From JADKAV01 sp963818505 (lineage in GTDB: Bacteria > Actinomycetota > Actinomycetes > S36-B12 > UBA10799), in the NCBI GenBank assembly GCA_963818505.1, contig CAWFSJ010000001.1:434001-498000 (forward strand): 64,000 bases of DNA, written 5' to 3'. The notes under the pieces are model-generated. The model had not been told where the DNA came from and did not search any database. It was given only the letters and a program-made list of their open reading frames with translations. Of this stretch, positions 15,766 to 24,562 are shown piece after piece; position 1 is the first letter of the stretch, and each line of letters starts with the position of its first letter. The translations under genes were made by a program, and so were the position numbers.

Positions 15766-16893
15766 CTAGCCCAGACCTGTGCCGACCAACCGGCCGAGGA
15801 TGTAGGTGACGCCAGCGGCTCCCCCACCGACGAGCAGCTGGCGGGCTGCCGAGCGGAACACCCCTAGCCCTGACAGCCGTCCCACCGTCGCGCCCACCAG
15901 GACCAGCGCCAGCATCGCAAGCACCACGGCCAAAGCCAGGGCGGCTGTACCCGTCAGGAAGATGTACGGGATCACAGGCACCGATGCCCCCACCGCGAAC
16001 GCAGCAAAACTGGAGGCAGCGACACGTTTGGGGTTGCCCAAGTCGTCGGGGTCCAGGCCCAGCTCTTCGCGTGCCAAGGTGTCCAAGGCGGTGGCAGGGT
16101 CGGACATGATCTTGGCCGCTGTGGTCTTTGCTGTCTGCGCATCCAAGCCCTTGGCCCGGTAGAGCAGTTCGAGTTCGCGCTGCTCCTCCTGGGGCTTCTC
16201 CTGCAGTTCACGGGCCTCCAAGGCCAACTCCCGACGGAACAGATCAGTCTGGCTTGCCACGCTCACGTACTCGCCGGCCGCCATGGAGAACGCTCCTGCC
16301 AGCAGTCCGGCCAGACCCGCGAAGGCCACGGTGCCGGAGCCTGCGCCTGAGCCGGCGAAACCCATGACCAGAGCGGTGTTGGACACCAGCCCATCACTGA
16401 CACCGAAGATGGCAGCACGCAGAGCGCCGGACTTGTCCGTGCGGTGCCACGGTTCGGCCTTGTTGAGCGCGCCGCGGACGTCCTCGGGGGCTGTGGGTTC
16501 GGACGTTCCTGCCAGACCCGCGAGGATCTCAGCGTGCTCGCGCTCGTCCAGCGACATGGCTGGCAGCGCGTCGGGCTCGGCGTCGTACATCCCTGCGCCC
16601 TCGCGCTCGGCCTGCTCCAGGTCCCCCAACACCGCGGACAGGCCCATCTGGCGCGCCCGGGCAACCACTGCCTCATCGTCGGGCGACAACGCACCCGGAT
16701 CCTCGGGAATCTCCTGCCCTGCGCTGTGCAAAAGTGCCATCCAGTGAGCCGCATGGCGGTCCTCTATGGCCGCGAGTTCCAGCAACGCCTCGCGACGTTC
16801 CCCGTCGGTCATGGCCGCCAGAGCACGGTACATACGCGCAGAGGCCCTCTCAGCATCCAGGTAACGCACGTAACGCCGCGTCTTGTCACTCAT
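15766..16893 (-). CDS. VIT1/CCC1-family transporter with ferritin-like N-terminal domain
   Basis: 375 residues. The N-terminal part (about 1-140) has ferritin-like helices with EDRHAAHW and DEREHAEIL, carrying Glu/His iron-ligand patterns. The C-terminal VIT1 domain starts AAIFGVSDGLVSNTALVMG and has five hydrophobic helices plus a charged cytosolic insert. Such membrane-bound ferritin-like proteins export or sequester Fe/Mn. ATG 16893 was chosen for GGAGGG upstream. It overlaps the suhB-like stop by 8 nt. The ferrochelatase gene upstream in the same run suggests an iron-handling theme. Confidence 0.9.
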   Translation of the reverse strand: MSDKTRRYVRYLDAERASARMYRALAAMTDGERREALLELAAIEDRHAAHWMALLHSAGQEIPEDPGALSPDDEAVVARARQMGLSAVLGDLEQAEREGAGMYDAEPDALPAMSLDEREHAEILAGLAGTSEPTAPEDVRGALNKAEPWHRTDKSGALRAAIFGVSDGLVSNTALVMGFAGSGAGSGTVAFAGLAGLLAGAFSMAAGEYVSVASQTDLFRRELALEARELQEKPQEEQRELELLYRAKGLDAQTAKTTAAKIMSDPATALDTLAREELGLDPDDLGNPKRVAASSFAAFAVGASVPVIPYIFLTGTAALALAVVLAMLALVLVGATVGRLSGLGVFRSAARQLLVGGGAAGVTYILGRLVGTGLG

Positions 16894-17668
16894 CGCTGCC
16901 CTCCAGCAGTTGCGACCGTATTTGCTCGACAAGCCCGGGGTTGCCAGCCAGCGTCATGGCGTCGCTGGCCTCTGCACCGTCCAGGCCGATCACCGCCGCG
17001 CCAGCTGCCCCACAGATGACCGTCGCCGCTGCACGGTCCCAGATGTGGGTACCCCGCTCGAAGTAGGCGTCGACCAGGCCTTGTGCCACCCAGCACATGT
17101 CCACGGCTGCCGCCCCCGCGCGACGGATGTCGCGAACCTGTGGCAGCAGTCGCGCGATCACAGCTGCCTGCTGTGCGCGCACCTCACTGCGGTACCCGAA
17201 GCCTGTGGCCACCAGTGCCTGATCCAAGCTCGAACACCTGCCGGTTCTGATCGGGCTCCCGTTGTGCGTGGCGCTGCCAGATTCCCCTGCTGCAGCTGCC
17301 CACACCGAACCCAGAGCTGGCGCATTGACAACTCCCACCTCGGGCCTCCCGTCGACGAGTACCCCGACGCTGACAGCCCACACGGGAAGGCCGTACAGGT
17401 AGTTCACGGTCCCGTCGAGGGGATCGATGACCCATGTGACCCCGGTGGACCCCTGCCTCTGCGCACCCTCCTCACCGATGACGCCGTCCTCGGGTCGTTG
17501 GCCCAGGATGGTCTCGATCAGCAGGGACTCACTACCACGGTCCATCTGGGTGACCACATCGGTGCCCGAGCTCTTGGTCGAGACGACCTCGCGCCGCGAC
17601 CAGCCTTCGACCAGGAAGTCTGCGGCCCTCTGCGCCGCGACACCCGCCAGTTCCAGCAGTTCGCTCAT
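16886..17668 (-). CDS. suhB: Inositol monophosphatase family protein
   Basis: 260 residues. The Mg/Li-sensitive phosphatase motifs are all present: DVVTQMDRGSE, GEEG (metal ligand Glu), WVIDPLDGTVNY (metal-binding Asp residues) and WDRAAA near the C-terminus. It hydrolyses inositol-1-phosphate or related sugar phosphates such as histidinol phosphate or PAP; the sequence does not settle which. Position next to ferrochelatase and the DUF4193/dut region matches suhB of Mycobacterium and Streptomyces. ATGA overlaps tie it to the ferrochelatase gene. Confidence 0.92.
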   Translation of the reverse strand: MSELLELAGVAAQRAADFLVEGWSRREVVSTKSSGTDVVTQMDRGSESLLIETILGQRPEDGVIGEEGAQRQGSTGVTWVIDPLDGTVNYLYGLPVWAVSVGVLVDGRPEVGVVNAPALGSVWAAAAGESGSATHNGSPIRTGRCSSLDQALVATGFGYRSEVRAQQAAVIARLLPQVRDIRRAGAAAVDMCWVAQGLVDAYFERGTHIWDRAAATVICGAAGAAVIGLDGAEASDAMTLAGNPGLVEQIRSQLLEGSDE

Positions 17669-18687
17669 GTTGGCTGCTCACACAACGCGGGTCGCGCCTG
17701 ACGGGGGTTCGGGCAACAGGCATGCACGCATGGCGACGGCAACGGGTCGTCGAACACGGTTTCCAGCGGTTCACCGGCACGCACAGCCCGGATCCATGCG
17801 GCAAGCCCTTCGACGAAGGCCGGCTGCACGCCTACCGTCGGGACCCTGCCCAAACCCAGACCGAGTCCAGCCGCCGTCGCTGCCGCCTCCGTGTCCAGAT
17901 CCTGGACGACCTCCATGTGGTCGGACACGAAACCGATAGGGGCCACCACCACCGACGACGTACCGGTTTCGGCCAGATCGCGGAGGTGGTCGTTGATGTC
18001 GGGCTCCAGCCAAGGCACCCGCGGTGGCCCCGAACGGGATTGATACACAAGGTCCCAACGGTGATTGCGACCAGTGCGCAGCTCTACCTGCCGCATAAGG
18101 TACCCGGCCAACGCCCGGTGCTGAGCGACGTAGCCGTTGAGCTGCGGGCCACTCGCGCTCGCCATCGCGACGGGTATCGAGTGGGTCGTGAAGATGACCC
18201 GGCTGGACGGATCAGCACCAACGAGTGCCGTCAACAGGTTCTCGAGGTTGGCCTTCACGAACCCGGGGTTGTTGTAGTAGGCCGGGATCTTGACCGTCTC
18301 GATACCCGGCACTTGGGCCTCAGCCAGATTCTCGCGGTACTGCCTGCACCCGGAGTAGGACGAGTACGCGCTGGTGAACACCGCGATCGCACGGTCCACA
18401 CTCGCACCGGCCATCTCGGCGTAGGCATCTGCCAACCAGGGCTGACTGTTTCGGTTGCCCCAGAACACGCGTAAGCCATCGCCGTCCAGCACCGCCTGCA
18501 GGGCCTGCTGCAACGCCGCCGTCTGGGCGTTGATGGGCGAGACCCCTCCACGGCTGAAGTAGTGCTCTGCAACCGACTGCAGGCGTTCATCGGGGACGTC
18601 GCGACCCGCCGTGACCTTGCGCAGGAAGGGCATCACCTCATCCATACTCTCGGGGCCACCGAACGAGACCAGCAAGACAGCATCCAT
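17665..18687 (-). CDS. cpfC: Coproporphyrin III ferrochelatase, [2Fe-2S] type
   Basis: 340 residues. It inserts Fe(II) into coproporphyrin III in the actinobacterial and firmicute haem pathway. Seen are LLVSFGGPE, RGGVSPIN, FTTHSIPVAM with the metal-binding His, and PIGFVSDHMEVVQDLD with catalytic acids. An internal Cys in SGCRQYREN and a C-terminal cluster CVHACCPNP to CEQ match the four Cys that hold a [2Fe-2S] cluster in actinobacterial enzymes. ATG 18687 fits family starts (MDAVLLVSFGG). It lacks a Shine-Dalgarno sequence, but CACGAT lies 6 bases upstream. Confidence 0.95.
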   Translation of the reverse strand: MDAVLLVSFGGPESMDEVMPFLRKVTAGRDVPDERLQSVAEHYFSRGGVSPINAQTAALQQALQAVLDGDGLRVFWGNRNSQPWLADAYAEMAGASVDRAIAVFTSAYSSYSGCRQYRENLAEAQVPGIETVKIPAYYNNPGFVKANLENLLTALVGADPSSRVIFTTHSIPVAMASASGPQLNGYVAQHRALAGYLMRQVELRTGRNHRWDLVYQSRSGPPRVPWLEPDINDHLRDLAETGTSSVVVAPIGFVSDHMEVVQDLDTEAAATAAGLGLGLGRVPTVGVQPAFVEGLAAWIRAVRAGEPLETVFDDPLPSPCVHACCPNPRQARPALCEQPT

Positions 18688-18693
18688 AAGCCC

Positions 18694-18699
18694 ATCGTG
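18694..18699 (-). promoter_or_regulatory. Candidate -10 element, ferrochelatase gene
   Basis: CACGAT is followed by 6 bases and ATG 18687. This divergent region also holds the MFS gene's candidate element. Confidence 0.4.
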
Positions 18700-18758
18700 C
18701 CCACACGCCCGCTGTATGCGCACGCCGCCCGCACCCTTCGGCTCTGGTGGGCAGCAAG

Positions 18759-18764
18759 TAGATT
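18759..18764 (+). promoter_or_regulatory. Candidate -10 element, MFS gene
   Basis: TAGATT is followed by 7 bases and GTG 18772, with no ribosome-binding site. Confidence 0.4.
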
Positions 18765-18771
18765 CGGCCAC

Positions 18772-19995
18772 GTGTTCAACCCCTATGGGCGGGTGCTGCG
18801 CACCCAGGGGGCCCCCGCCTTCACGACCGCCGGGTTCATCGGGCGTCTCCCGTTGTCCATGATCAGCCTGGGCATCGTGCTGCTGGAGACCTCCAAGGGT
18901 GTCTCCTATGGCGTCGCGGGGGCGATCGCGGCAGGTTTCGCCGTGTCTGCCGCGGTCGGTGGGCCCATCGTCAGCGGATTCGTGGACAGGCACGGCCAGC
19001 ATCGAGTGCTGCCGTGGGCGGCCGGGGTCTACGCCATCTTCATGGTTGCTCTGCTGGTGGCCCTTGATGCGGGATCGCCCCTGTACCTGGTGATCCCGCT
19101 GGCTGCCGGTGCGGGCTTCATGATGCCCAACCTGGGTTCGCTGGTCAGGGCACGCTGGGCGTACGTGCTACCCGGGTCGGACGGGATTCACGTCGCTTAC
19201 GCATGGGAGAGCATCCTCGATGAGGTCGTATTCGTACTCGGCCCGCCCTTAGCCACGATCCTGGCCCTTCAGGTCGACCCGCGAGCAGCGCTCATCGCCT
19301 GTGTCGTTCTCGTCCTGATCGGCACCGGTTGGCTGTTCCCACAGCGGCGCACCGAACCGCCACCGCACGGCCGGGCCAAGCGCAGCGGCCGCTTGGCGGT
19401 CCTAGTACCCGGCATGCCCTTCCTCTTCGTCACCTTCATCTTCGTCGGCGGTATCTTCGGATCCTTCGAAGTGGTCACCGTGGCCTTCGCCCAGGAGCAG
19501 TCGGCGACGTCGGCAACCGGTCTTCTCCTGGCCATCTACGCTTTCGGCTCCCTTTTGGCCGGCTTCGTGTACGGCGCGTTGCCGTCCCCTGCGTTCCACG
19601 GTCGCCGGATGACCCAGATGCTCTCCGTGATGGCAATCGTGACCCTGGGTTTCCCGGTCGCCGCGAACGTGGCGGCCCTGGCTCCTGTCGCCTTCCTCGC
19701 CGGGCTGTCGGTGTCGCCCGTGCTGATCTCCGGCACGGCACTGGTCGAGCGCATCGTCCCCGGAGCCCAACTGACAGAGGGGATCACCTGGACCTCCACG
19801 GGCCTGGGTCTGGGCCTGGCGCTGGCCACCCCGCTCTCGGGTGCCATCATCGACGCCCGCGGGGCACATGTGGCCTATCTGGTCACGGCCGGCTGCGCCA
19901 TAATGGCCTGCCTCACCAGTTGGACGGGAGCCACCACTGTCCACCGGGCGGAAGTGCGGGCGCTGGCCATCATCGCTGCCAAGACCGGGGCCTGA
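18772..19995 (+). CDS. Major facilitator superfamily transporter
   Basis: 407 residues with about twelve hydrophobic helices. The loop after helices 2-3 reads GFVDRHGQHRVLPW, a D-R-x-G-x-R/H-like MFS motif A, and GSLVRARW follows. A basic central loop (RRTEPPPHGRAKRSGR) separates the two halves. The substrate is unknown; drug or metabolite efflux is typical for such proteins. GTG 18772 was chosen as the first in-frame start beyond the divergent ferrochelatase gene. The longer reading frame to 18562 runs antisense through that gene. Confidence 0.88.
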   Translation: MFNPYGRVLRTQGAPAFTTAGFIGRLPLSMISLGIVLLETSKGVSYGVAGAIAAGFAVSAAVGGPIVSGFVDRHGQHRVLPWAAGVYAIFMVALLVALDAGSPLYLVIPLAAGAGFMMPNLGSLVRARWAYVLPGSDGIHVAYAWESILDEVVFVLGPPLATILALQVDPRAALIACVVLVLIGTGWLFPQRRTEPPPHGRAKRSGRLAVLVPGMPFLFVTFIFVGGIFGSFEVVTVAFAQEQSATSATGLLLAIYAFGSLLAGFVYGALPSPAFHGRRMTQMLSVMAIVTLGFPVAANVAALAPVAFLAGLSVSPVLISGTALVERIVPGAQLTEGITWTSTGLGLGLALATPLSGAIIDARGAHVAYLVTAGCAIMACLTSWTGATTVHRAEVRALAIIAAKTGA

Positions 19996-20094
19996 TCATC
20001 GGACACGCCGCCGGGCGCGCAGCGGCAGTGGTGGGTGCGGCATCTGCGACACTGTGTCAGAAGCCGTTTCGTCTCCTTTGGGGGTTTGCCCACT

Positions 20095-20802
20095 ATGCGG
20101 GAACTGCAGTTCGATCGGATGTCCGAGGATGGAACCCACTTCGTGCTGCTCGACAGCCGAGGGGTGCACTACTCGTTGCCGATCGACGAGGAGCTGGCCG
20201 CCGCCGCGCGCCGCGGTCTGCAGCGCACCACGGCCCGCAACGAGCCGGGAACGATCACGCCCCGCGACATCCAGGCGCTCGTCAGGCAGGGGATGACGAT
20301 CGAGGAGGTCACGGAGAAGACCGGCCTGGCAGCCGACTTCGTCCAGCGTTTCGCCGAACCGGTCGTGGCCGAGATGGACTTCGTGATCCAGCGGGCACGG
20401 CGGCTTTCGATCTACGCGGCCGGCCAGCAGATCGCGGTGGAGGACCTCGTGGACCGCGCCGCGGCTGAGGCCGACCTACCCACCGAGGAACTCGTGTGGA
20501 CGTGCCGCAAGACCGAGGACGCGACCTGGCGCATCGATGCCAGCACCGGCGACCGGGACTTGGTCAGCCTGGTCTTCCGGGTCAGCGAAGGCACCGTGAC
20601 GCCGGCAGATGCCACCACCGCGGGTTTGCTGCGGGGCAGGCGCGTCGTAGATCTGACCGAGGGTCACGATGACGGACGAATCCCTGAGCATTGGGACGCC
20701 CAGCACCCCGCTGCGAAGGCAGCCGCGGCCGCTGCGCGCTCACCACGAGTCCCCGACGGCGAGCCTATGGTGATGCCCGACGATCCCAGCAGGATCTTTT
20801 AG
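20095..20802 (+). CDS. sepH: SepH-like septation protein (DUF3071)
   Basis: 235 residues starting MRELQFDRMSEDGTHFVLL, the SepH N-terminus. The core contains GTITPRDIQALVRQGMTIEEV, a helix-turn-helix-like segment, then RLSIYAAG and TWRIDAS. In Streptomyces and Mycobacterium SepH binds FtsZ and promotes Z-ring assembly. This protein is shorter than the Streptomyces one because the long disordered C-terminal region is nearly absent. ATG is preceded by a G-run. Its stop abuts the convergent DUF5998 stop with no base between. Confidence 0.9.
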   Translation: MRELQFDRMSEDGTHFVLLDSRGVHYSLPIDEELAAAARRGLQRTTARNEPGTITPRDIQALVRQGMTIEEVTEKTGLAADFVQRFAEPVVAEMDFVIQRARRLSIYAAGQQIAVEDLVDRAAAEADLPTEELVWTCRKTEDATWRIDASTGDRDLVSLVFRVSEGTVTPADATTAGLLRGRRVVDLTEGHDDGRIPEHWDAQHPAAKAAAAAARSPRVPDGEPMVMPDDPSRIF

Positions 20803-21399
20803 TCAGCGAGGCTGCGAGGTCGCTGCGATCAGCGACCCGGCGAACCGAAGTGCCGCCTCGACGACGTCATCCCCGTCGGCTGTTCTGGACACCCGAAGAC
20901 TCCAGTCGTCCACCGCGACGGCGCCCGTGTACCCATGGTCGGCCTCACATTGGGGGTCGCCACAGGTAGCAGGTTCGAGATCTATGCGGCTGATGCTGCC
21001 CCAATTCACGGTGAGTACGACCTCTGAGGGCAGATCCCCGGGCCGGAAGTGCGCGGGGTTGTCCACGACCCGCTGCACGACCACCGGACCGATGCGTGAA
21101 ACCGGGACACTCTCCGTGGCCGAGGTCGCCTGCAGGCTGGCCTCGGGCTGACCGTCCGAGTGTTCATCGACATGGACCACGAGCAGACGAGTGTTCGTCA
21201 ACAGCAGGACCGTGATGTGTCGACGGATCTCATCGGCCCGGTCGAACGTCGTCTCATGCTGGACGATGAAGTCGGCAACGGACTCCTGTCCCAACGCACT
21301 GTCGAGGACGTCCTGGACCACGTCAGGGTAGTAGCCGGTGCGTTCGATCGCCTCCCGCAATGTGGGTCGGGCTGCCGCCGTTGAAGACATGTCCCCCAT
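20803..21399 (-). CDS. DUF5998 family protein
   Basis: 198 residues: LREAIERTGYYPDVVQDVLDSAL, HETTFDRADEIRRHITVLLLT and a later CGDPQCEADHGYTG segment. This pattern belongs to an actinobacterial family of unknown function found beside sepH. The start is either ATG 21399, with CAGAGT 6 bases upstream, or ATG 21390, with a G-run. It converges with sepH with adjoining stop codons. Confidence 0.82.
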   Translation of the reverse strand: MGDMSSTAAARPTLREAIERTGYYPDVVQDVLDSALGQESVADFIVQHETTFDRADEIRRHITVLLLTNTRLLVVHVDEHSDGQPEASLQATSATESVPVSRIGPVVVQRVVDNPAHFRPGDLPSEVVLTVNWGSISRIDLEPATCGDPQCEADHGYTGAVAVDDWSLRVSRTADGDDVVEAALRFAGSLIAATSQPR

Positions 21400-21462
21400 C
21401 TTCGCACTCTGCGCGGCCGTGACGACCCGACACTTCGCGATTGTGGGGTTGGTGCTGCGGAT

Positions 21463-24147
21463 TCAGCCGGGTAGTCGGCGGGCTTCGAGGTCGGCACGGA
21501 TGAGCGCGGGCCCGCTCCAAGCGGCTGCACCCACAACCGACAGGCTGCGTCCCGAGACGATGATCGGGTTGAGTTCCAGGCGGGTCAACTCCGGGAGATC
21601 GTCTGCCAGTTGTCCGACCCGATGGATCAGCCCTGCCAGCAGCTCGATGTCCACGGGGGGCGAGTCTCGGTATCCGAAGAGCAGAGGGGCTGCCTTCGGA
21701 GCCTTGATCAGATCGTCCACGTCACGGTCGGTGAGTGGCGGGATCCGGAAGCCTCGGTCGGCGAGCAGACGAGTCACCTCGCCCGCGATGCCGAAGGAAA
21801 CGACCGGACCGAAAAGAGCATCCTCTCGGGTCTCCACCACGGTCGCAACGCCCGTGGGCGCCTGCTGCTGCAGGAGCAGGCGCTTCTGAGCTTCCGGTGG
21901 CAGCGTGGCGATCATCGACAGATACGCGGTGCGTACCGCCGCCTCGTTCTCCAGGTTGACGCGCACACCGCCGAGGTCGGGGCGATGCACCAGACCTGGA
22001 TGGGCTGTCTTCAGCACGACGGGATAGCCCACCTCCGAGGCGACGGCCACTGCCTGGGCCTCGGACGTGACGAGGTGGGAGTCCCACAAGTGGATTCCGT
22101 AGCAGGCGAGCAGTTCCTTCAAGTCATCGTTGTCGACCGGCACCAACGCCTGCTCGCCATGAGCGGTCGTCGCCCTCTTCCGGATCTCGCGGATCTTGCG
22201 CCGAGCCTGCTCCGGTGAGACGTCGGGCAACTCCGGCACCGTTCCGCGAGGCGTGTCCAACCACCTGGCGTACACAACAAGGGTGGCCAGGGCCTTGACC
22301 GCCGGTTCCACCTCGTGGAAGACGGGCACAGAGCCCCTGCCCGGCAGACCGAACGGACCCGGCAGGTCTATGACGCGCCGGTCCTGCTCTTCGGCCATCA
22401 GAACCGCCAAGATCGGCTTGGTCGAGTTCTCGGCCAACTCCGCGATCGTCGCCCGTACGCTCGGGTTCTCCCCACGGATCACCGGAACGTGCAAGACGAC
22501 GACCGAGTCCGACTCCTCGTCAGCGATGGCGGCTGCCACAGCATCACGCAACTCGTCCAGATCGGTCTGGTGGCCGAGCAGGACGGGATCGCCGGCAACA
22601 TCCAGGCCGTTGGCCTCGCAGGCGTCTGCGGTCAGGACCCCGAGGGCGTCGCTGTTGCCCACGACCGCGACGCGCCGGCCCTGGGGCAACGGCTGGAAGG
22701 TCAGCAGGCTGGCCACGTCGAAGAGTTCGGACAGGGAGTCGACCTGCATGACACCGGCCTGCTCGAACATGGCGTCGACCGCCGGTCTAGGTAGCGCCGT
22801 ACGTCGCACGGTGTGCCCCAAGGGCAAGGACTGGGAACTACGTCCCGAGCGCACCGCCACGATCGGTTTTCGCGCCCCGAGTCGCCGGGCGACCCGCGCG
22901 AACTTGCGGGGGTTACCGATGCTCTCCAGGTACAGCAGAACCAACGTGGTGACATCGTCGTCCTCCCAGTACTGCAGAAGGTCGTTCGCGGACACGTCGA
23001 CGCGGTTCCCCGCCGATACGAACGTGGAGACCCCCAACCCACGTTGCTCCGCGGTCATGAGCAGGGAGAGTCCCAAGGCGCCGGACTGCGCGAAGAACCC
23101 GATGCGACCGCGCGGCACGTTGGCCGGGATCAGCGATGCGTTGAGTTGTACGTGTGGGTCGGTGTTGATGATGCCCAGGGCGTTGGGGCCGATGATGCGC
23201 AGTCCGTTCGCCCTTGCGTGCGAGATCAGGCGCTTCTGGAGCGCGCGCCCGGGTTCTCCCGACTCGGCGAAACCAGCCGAGACCACCACTGCGCCGAGTG
23301 CTCCGGCCTCCCCGCAGGCTGTGATCGCTTCGAGGACCTGCTCTGCGGGAAGGGCGATCACAGCCAGATCGATCGGCCCGGGTGCCTGCTCCAGTGTGCG
23401 GTAGCACGCAACCCCGTCGATGCTGTCGGCCTCAGGGTGGATGGCCACCAGCGACCCAGTGAACTGCGCGGAAGCCAGGTTGCGCAGAAGTGTGTTCCCG
23501 ACTGTCCCTTCGCGCCGACTGGCACCCAGCAGCGCCACAGAACGCGGTGCCAGCAAGGAGGCCACAGAGCGGGCCTCAGAGCGATGTTCGCGGGCCTGCA
23601 TGACCTCACGGGAGTCCTGCGTCGGACTGATGTCGAAGTGGAGTTTGACCACTCCTTCGTCCATGGCCTGCGTGGGCTTGTAGCCGGCCTCTTCGAACGT
23701 GGCAAGCATCCGTCGGTTGCTCGGCAGGACCTCGGCGACGAACCGGGTGATGCCACGTTCCCTGGCCGCAGCGGCGAGATGTTCCAGCAGGATCGAGCCG
23801 AGTCCCCGGCCCTGGTGGTCATCGCTGATCACGAAGGCGATCTCGGCCTCTGCCCGGTCGATCCGGTCGTAGCGACCGACTCCGATGATCTCACCGGCCA
23901 TGACAGCCACAAAAGCGACACGATCGGTGTGATCGACGGTCGTGAAACGGTCGAGGTCCTTGTCCGTCAGGCGGGGATATGGGGCGAAGAACCGGTAGTA
24001 GACGGTTTCTGCCGACAGCGACTCGTGGAACCTGGCCAGGGCTTCGCGATCAGAGGGCTGAATAGGCCTGATGTGGCAGATCCGTCCGTCCCGGGCGATG
24101 ACATCCGCCTCCCAGTGTTCCGGGTAGTCGGGGGAGGCAGCGGGCAT
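21463..24147 (-). CDS. GNAT acetyltransferase fused to NDP-forming acyl-CoA synthetase-like protein (Pat type)
   Basis: 894 residues. The N-terminal GNAT domain (about 15-180) has QGRGLGSILLEHL for acetyl-CoA binding. The rest is an acyl-CoA synthetase (ADP-forming)-like module with a CoA-binding domain (SVALLGASRREGTVGN), ligase-CoA parts with LPLGHTVRR where the phospho-His region lies, and a C-terminal ATP-grasp domain (GYPVVLKTAHPGLVHR, LELNPI). The domain order is the reverse of E. coli PatZ and matches Streptomyces Pat enzymes that acetylate acyl-CoA synthetases. ATG 24147 was chosen for GGTGGGG upstream. Confidence 0.92.
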   Translation of the reverse strand: MPAASPDYPEHWEADVIARDGRICHIRPIQPSDREALARFHESLSAETVYYRFFAPYPRLTDKDLDRFTTVDHTDRVAFVAVMAGEIIGVGRYDRIDRAEAEIAFVISDDHQGRGLGSILLEHLAAAARERGITRFVAEVLPSNRRMLATFEEAGYKPTQAMDEGVVKLHFDISPTQDSREVMQAREHRSEARSVASLLAPRSVALLGASRREGTVGNTLLRNLASAQFTGSLVAIHPEADSIDGVACYRTLEQAPGPIDLAVIALPAEQVLEAITACGEAGALGAVVVSAGFAESGEPGRALQKRLISHARANGLRIIGPNALGIINTDPHVQLNASLIPANVPRGRIGFFAQSGALGLSLLMTAEQRGLGVSTFVSAGNRVDVSANDLLQYWEDDDVTTLVLLYLESIGNPRKFARVARRLGARKPIVAVRSGRSSQSLPLGHTVRRTALPRPAVDAMFEQAGVMQVDSLSELFDVASLLTFQPLPQGRRVAVVGNSDALGVLTADACEANGLDVAGDPVLLGHQTDLDELRDAVAAAIADEESDSVVVLHVPVIRGENPSVRATIAELAENSTKPILAVLMAEEQDRRVIDLPGPFGLPGRGSVPVFHEVEPAVKALATLVVYARWLDTPRGTVPELPDVSPEQARRKIREIRKRATTAHGEQALVPVDNDDLKELLACYGIHLWDSHLVTSEAQAVAVASEVGYPVVLKTAHPGLVHRPDLGGVRVNLENEAAVRTAYLSMIATLPPEAQKRLLLQQQAPTGVATVVETREDALFGPVVSFGIAGEVTRLLADRGFRIPPLTDRDVDDLIKAPKAAPLLFGYRDSPPVDIELLAGLIHRVGQLADDLPELTRLELNPIIVSGRSLSVVGAAAWSGPALIRADLEARRLPG

Positions 24148-24230
24148 ATCCCCACCGTATCGATGAGCGACCGGGAGTGCCGTTTTGCTGTGGACCGACC
24201 GAATGGCGCGCGACACGACTTGGATATAAT

Positions 24231-24259
24231 TTGCGGCACTGGACACTTATCACTATGTT
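24231..24259 (+). promoter_or_regulatory. Candidate promoter of the 50-residue gene
   Basis: TTGCGG (24231-24236) and TATGTT (24254-24259) are spaced 17 bp. A perfect TATAAT also sits at 24225-24230 without a clear -35. Transcription from here would give a leader of about 60 bases containing a 6-bp stem (24265-24270 with 24277-24282). Confidence 0.5.
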
Positions 24260-24325
24260 GTCTTCGGCCGATACTTCGGTCGTAAGGCTTTGAACGCTCA
24301 TTCGGAAACTGTTGGGAGGTGCGAG

Positions 24326-24478
24326 ATGACCACCGACCTTTTGCTGCTGCAACAAAGGCAGGAGTTGCTCTGCGCGCGCATTGCGAGTACTACTGATCCC
24401 TATCTGCGCGAGAACCTTGAAAGTGACTTGCGCGCGATCACCGACCGCATCGAAGCGCTGTCGAGCCCGGCCGCCTGA
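24326..24478 (+). CDS. Predicted 50-residue helical protein
   Basis: This short frame begins ATG at 24326 with GGGAGGT ending 5 bases upstream, one of the best ribosome sites in the window, and has a promoter-like sequence 70 bases further up. The product (MTTDLLLLQQRQELLCARIA, then DPYLRENLESDLRAITDRIE) is leucine- and charge-rich and probably forms a helical hairpin or coiled coil. I do not recognise a family. It sits between the divergent Pat gene and parC. Confidence 0.65.
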   Translation: MTTDLLLLQQRQELLCARIASTTDPYLRENLESDLRAITDRIEALSSPAA

Positions 24479-24562
24479 CAGCGACGCCGACCTTTCCACA
24501 GCCCGCCCACACGCACGACCCATTGCTCTGGTTTGTCCGTGCCTTGAGTGAGAATGAGGCTC

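Noticed and set aside
22196..23404. 402-codon plus-strand frame
   Set aside because: Antisense to the Pat fusion gene; Ser/Arg/Thr-rich shadow.
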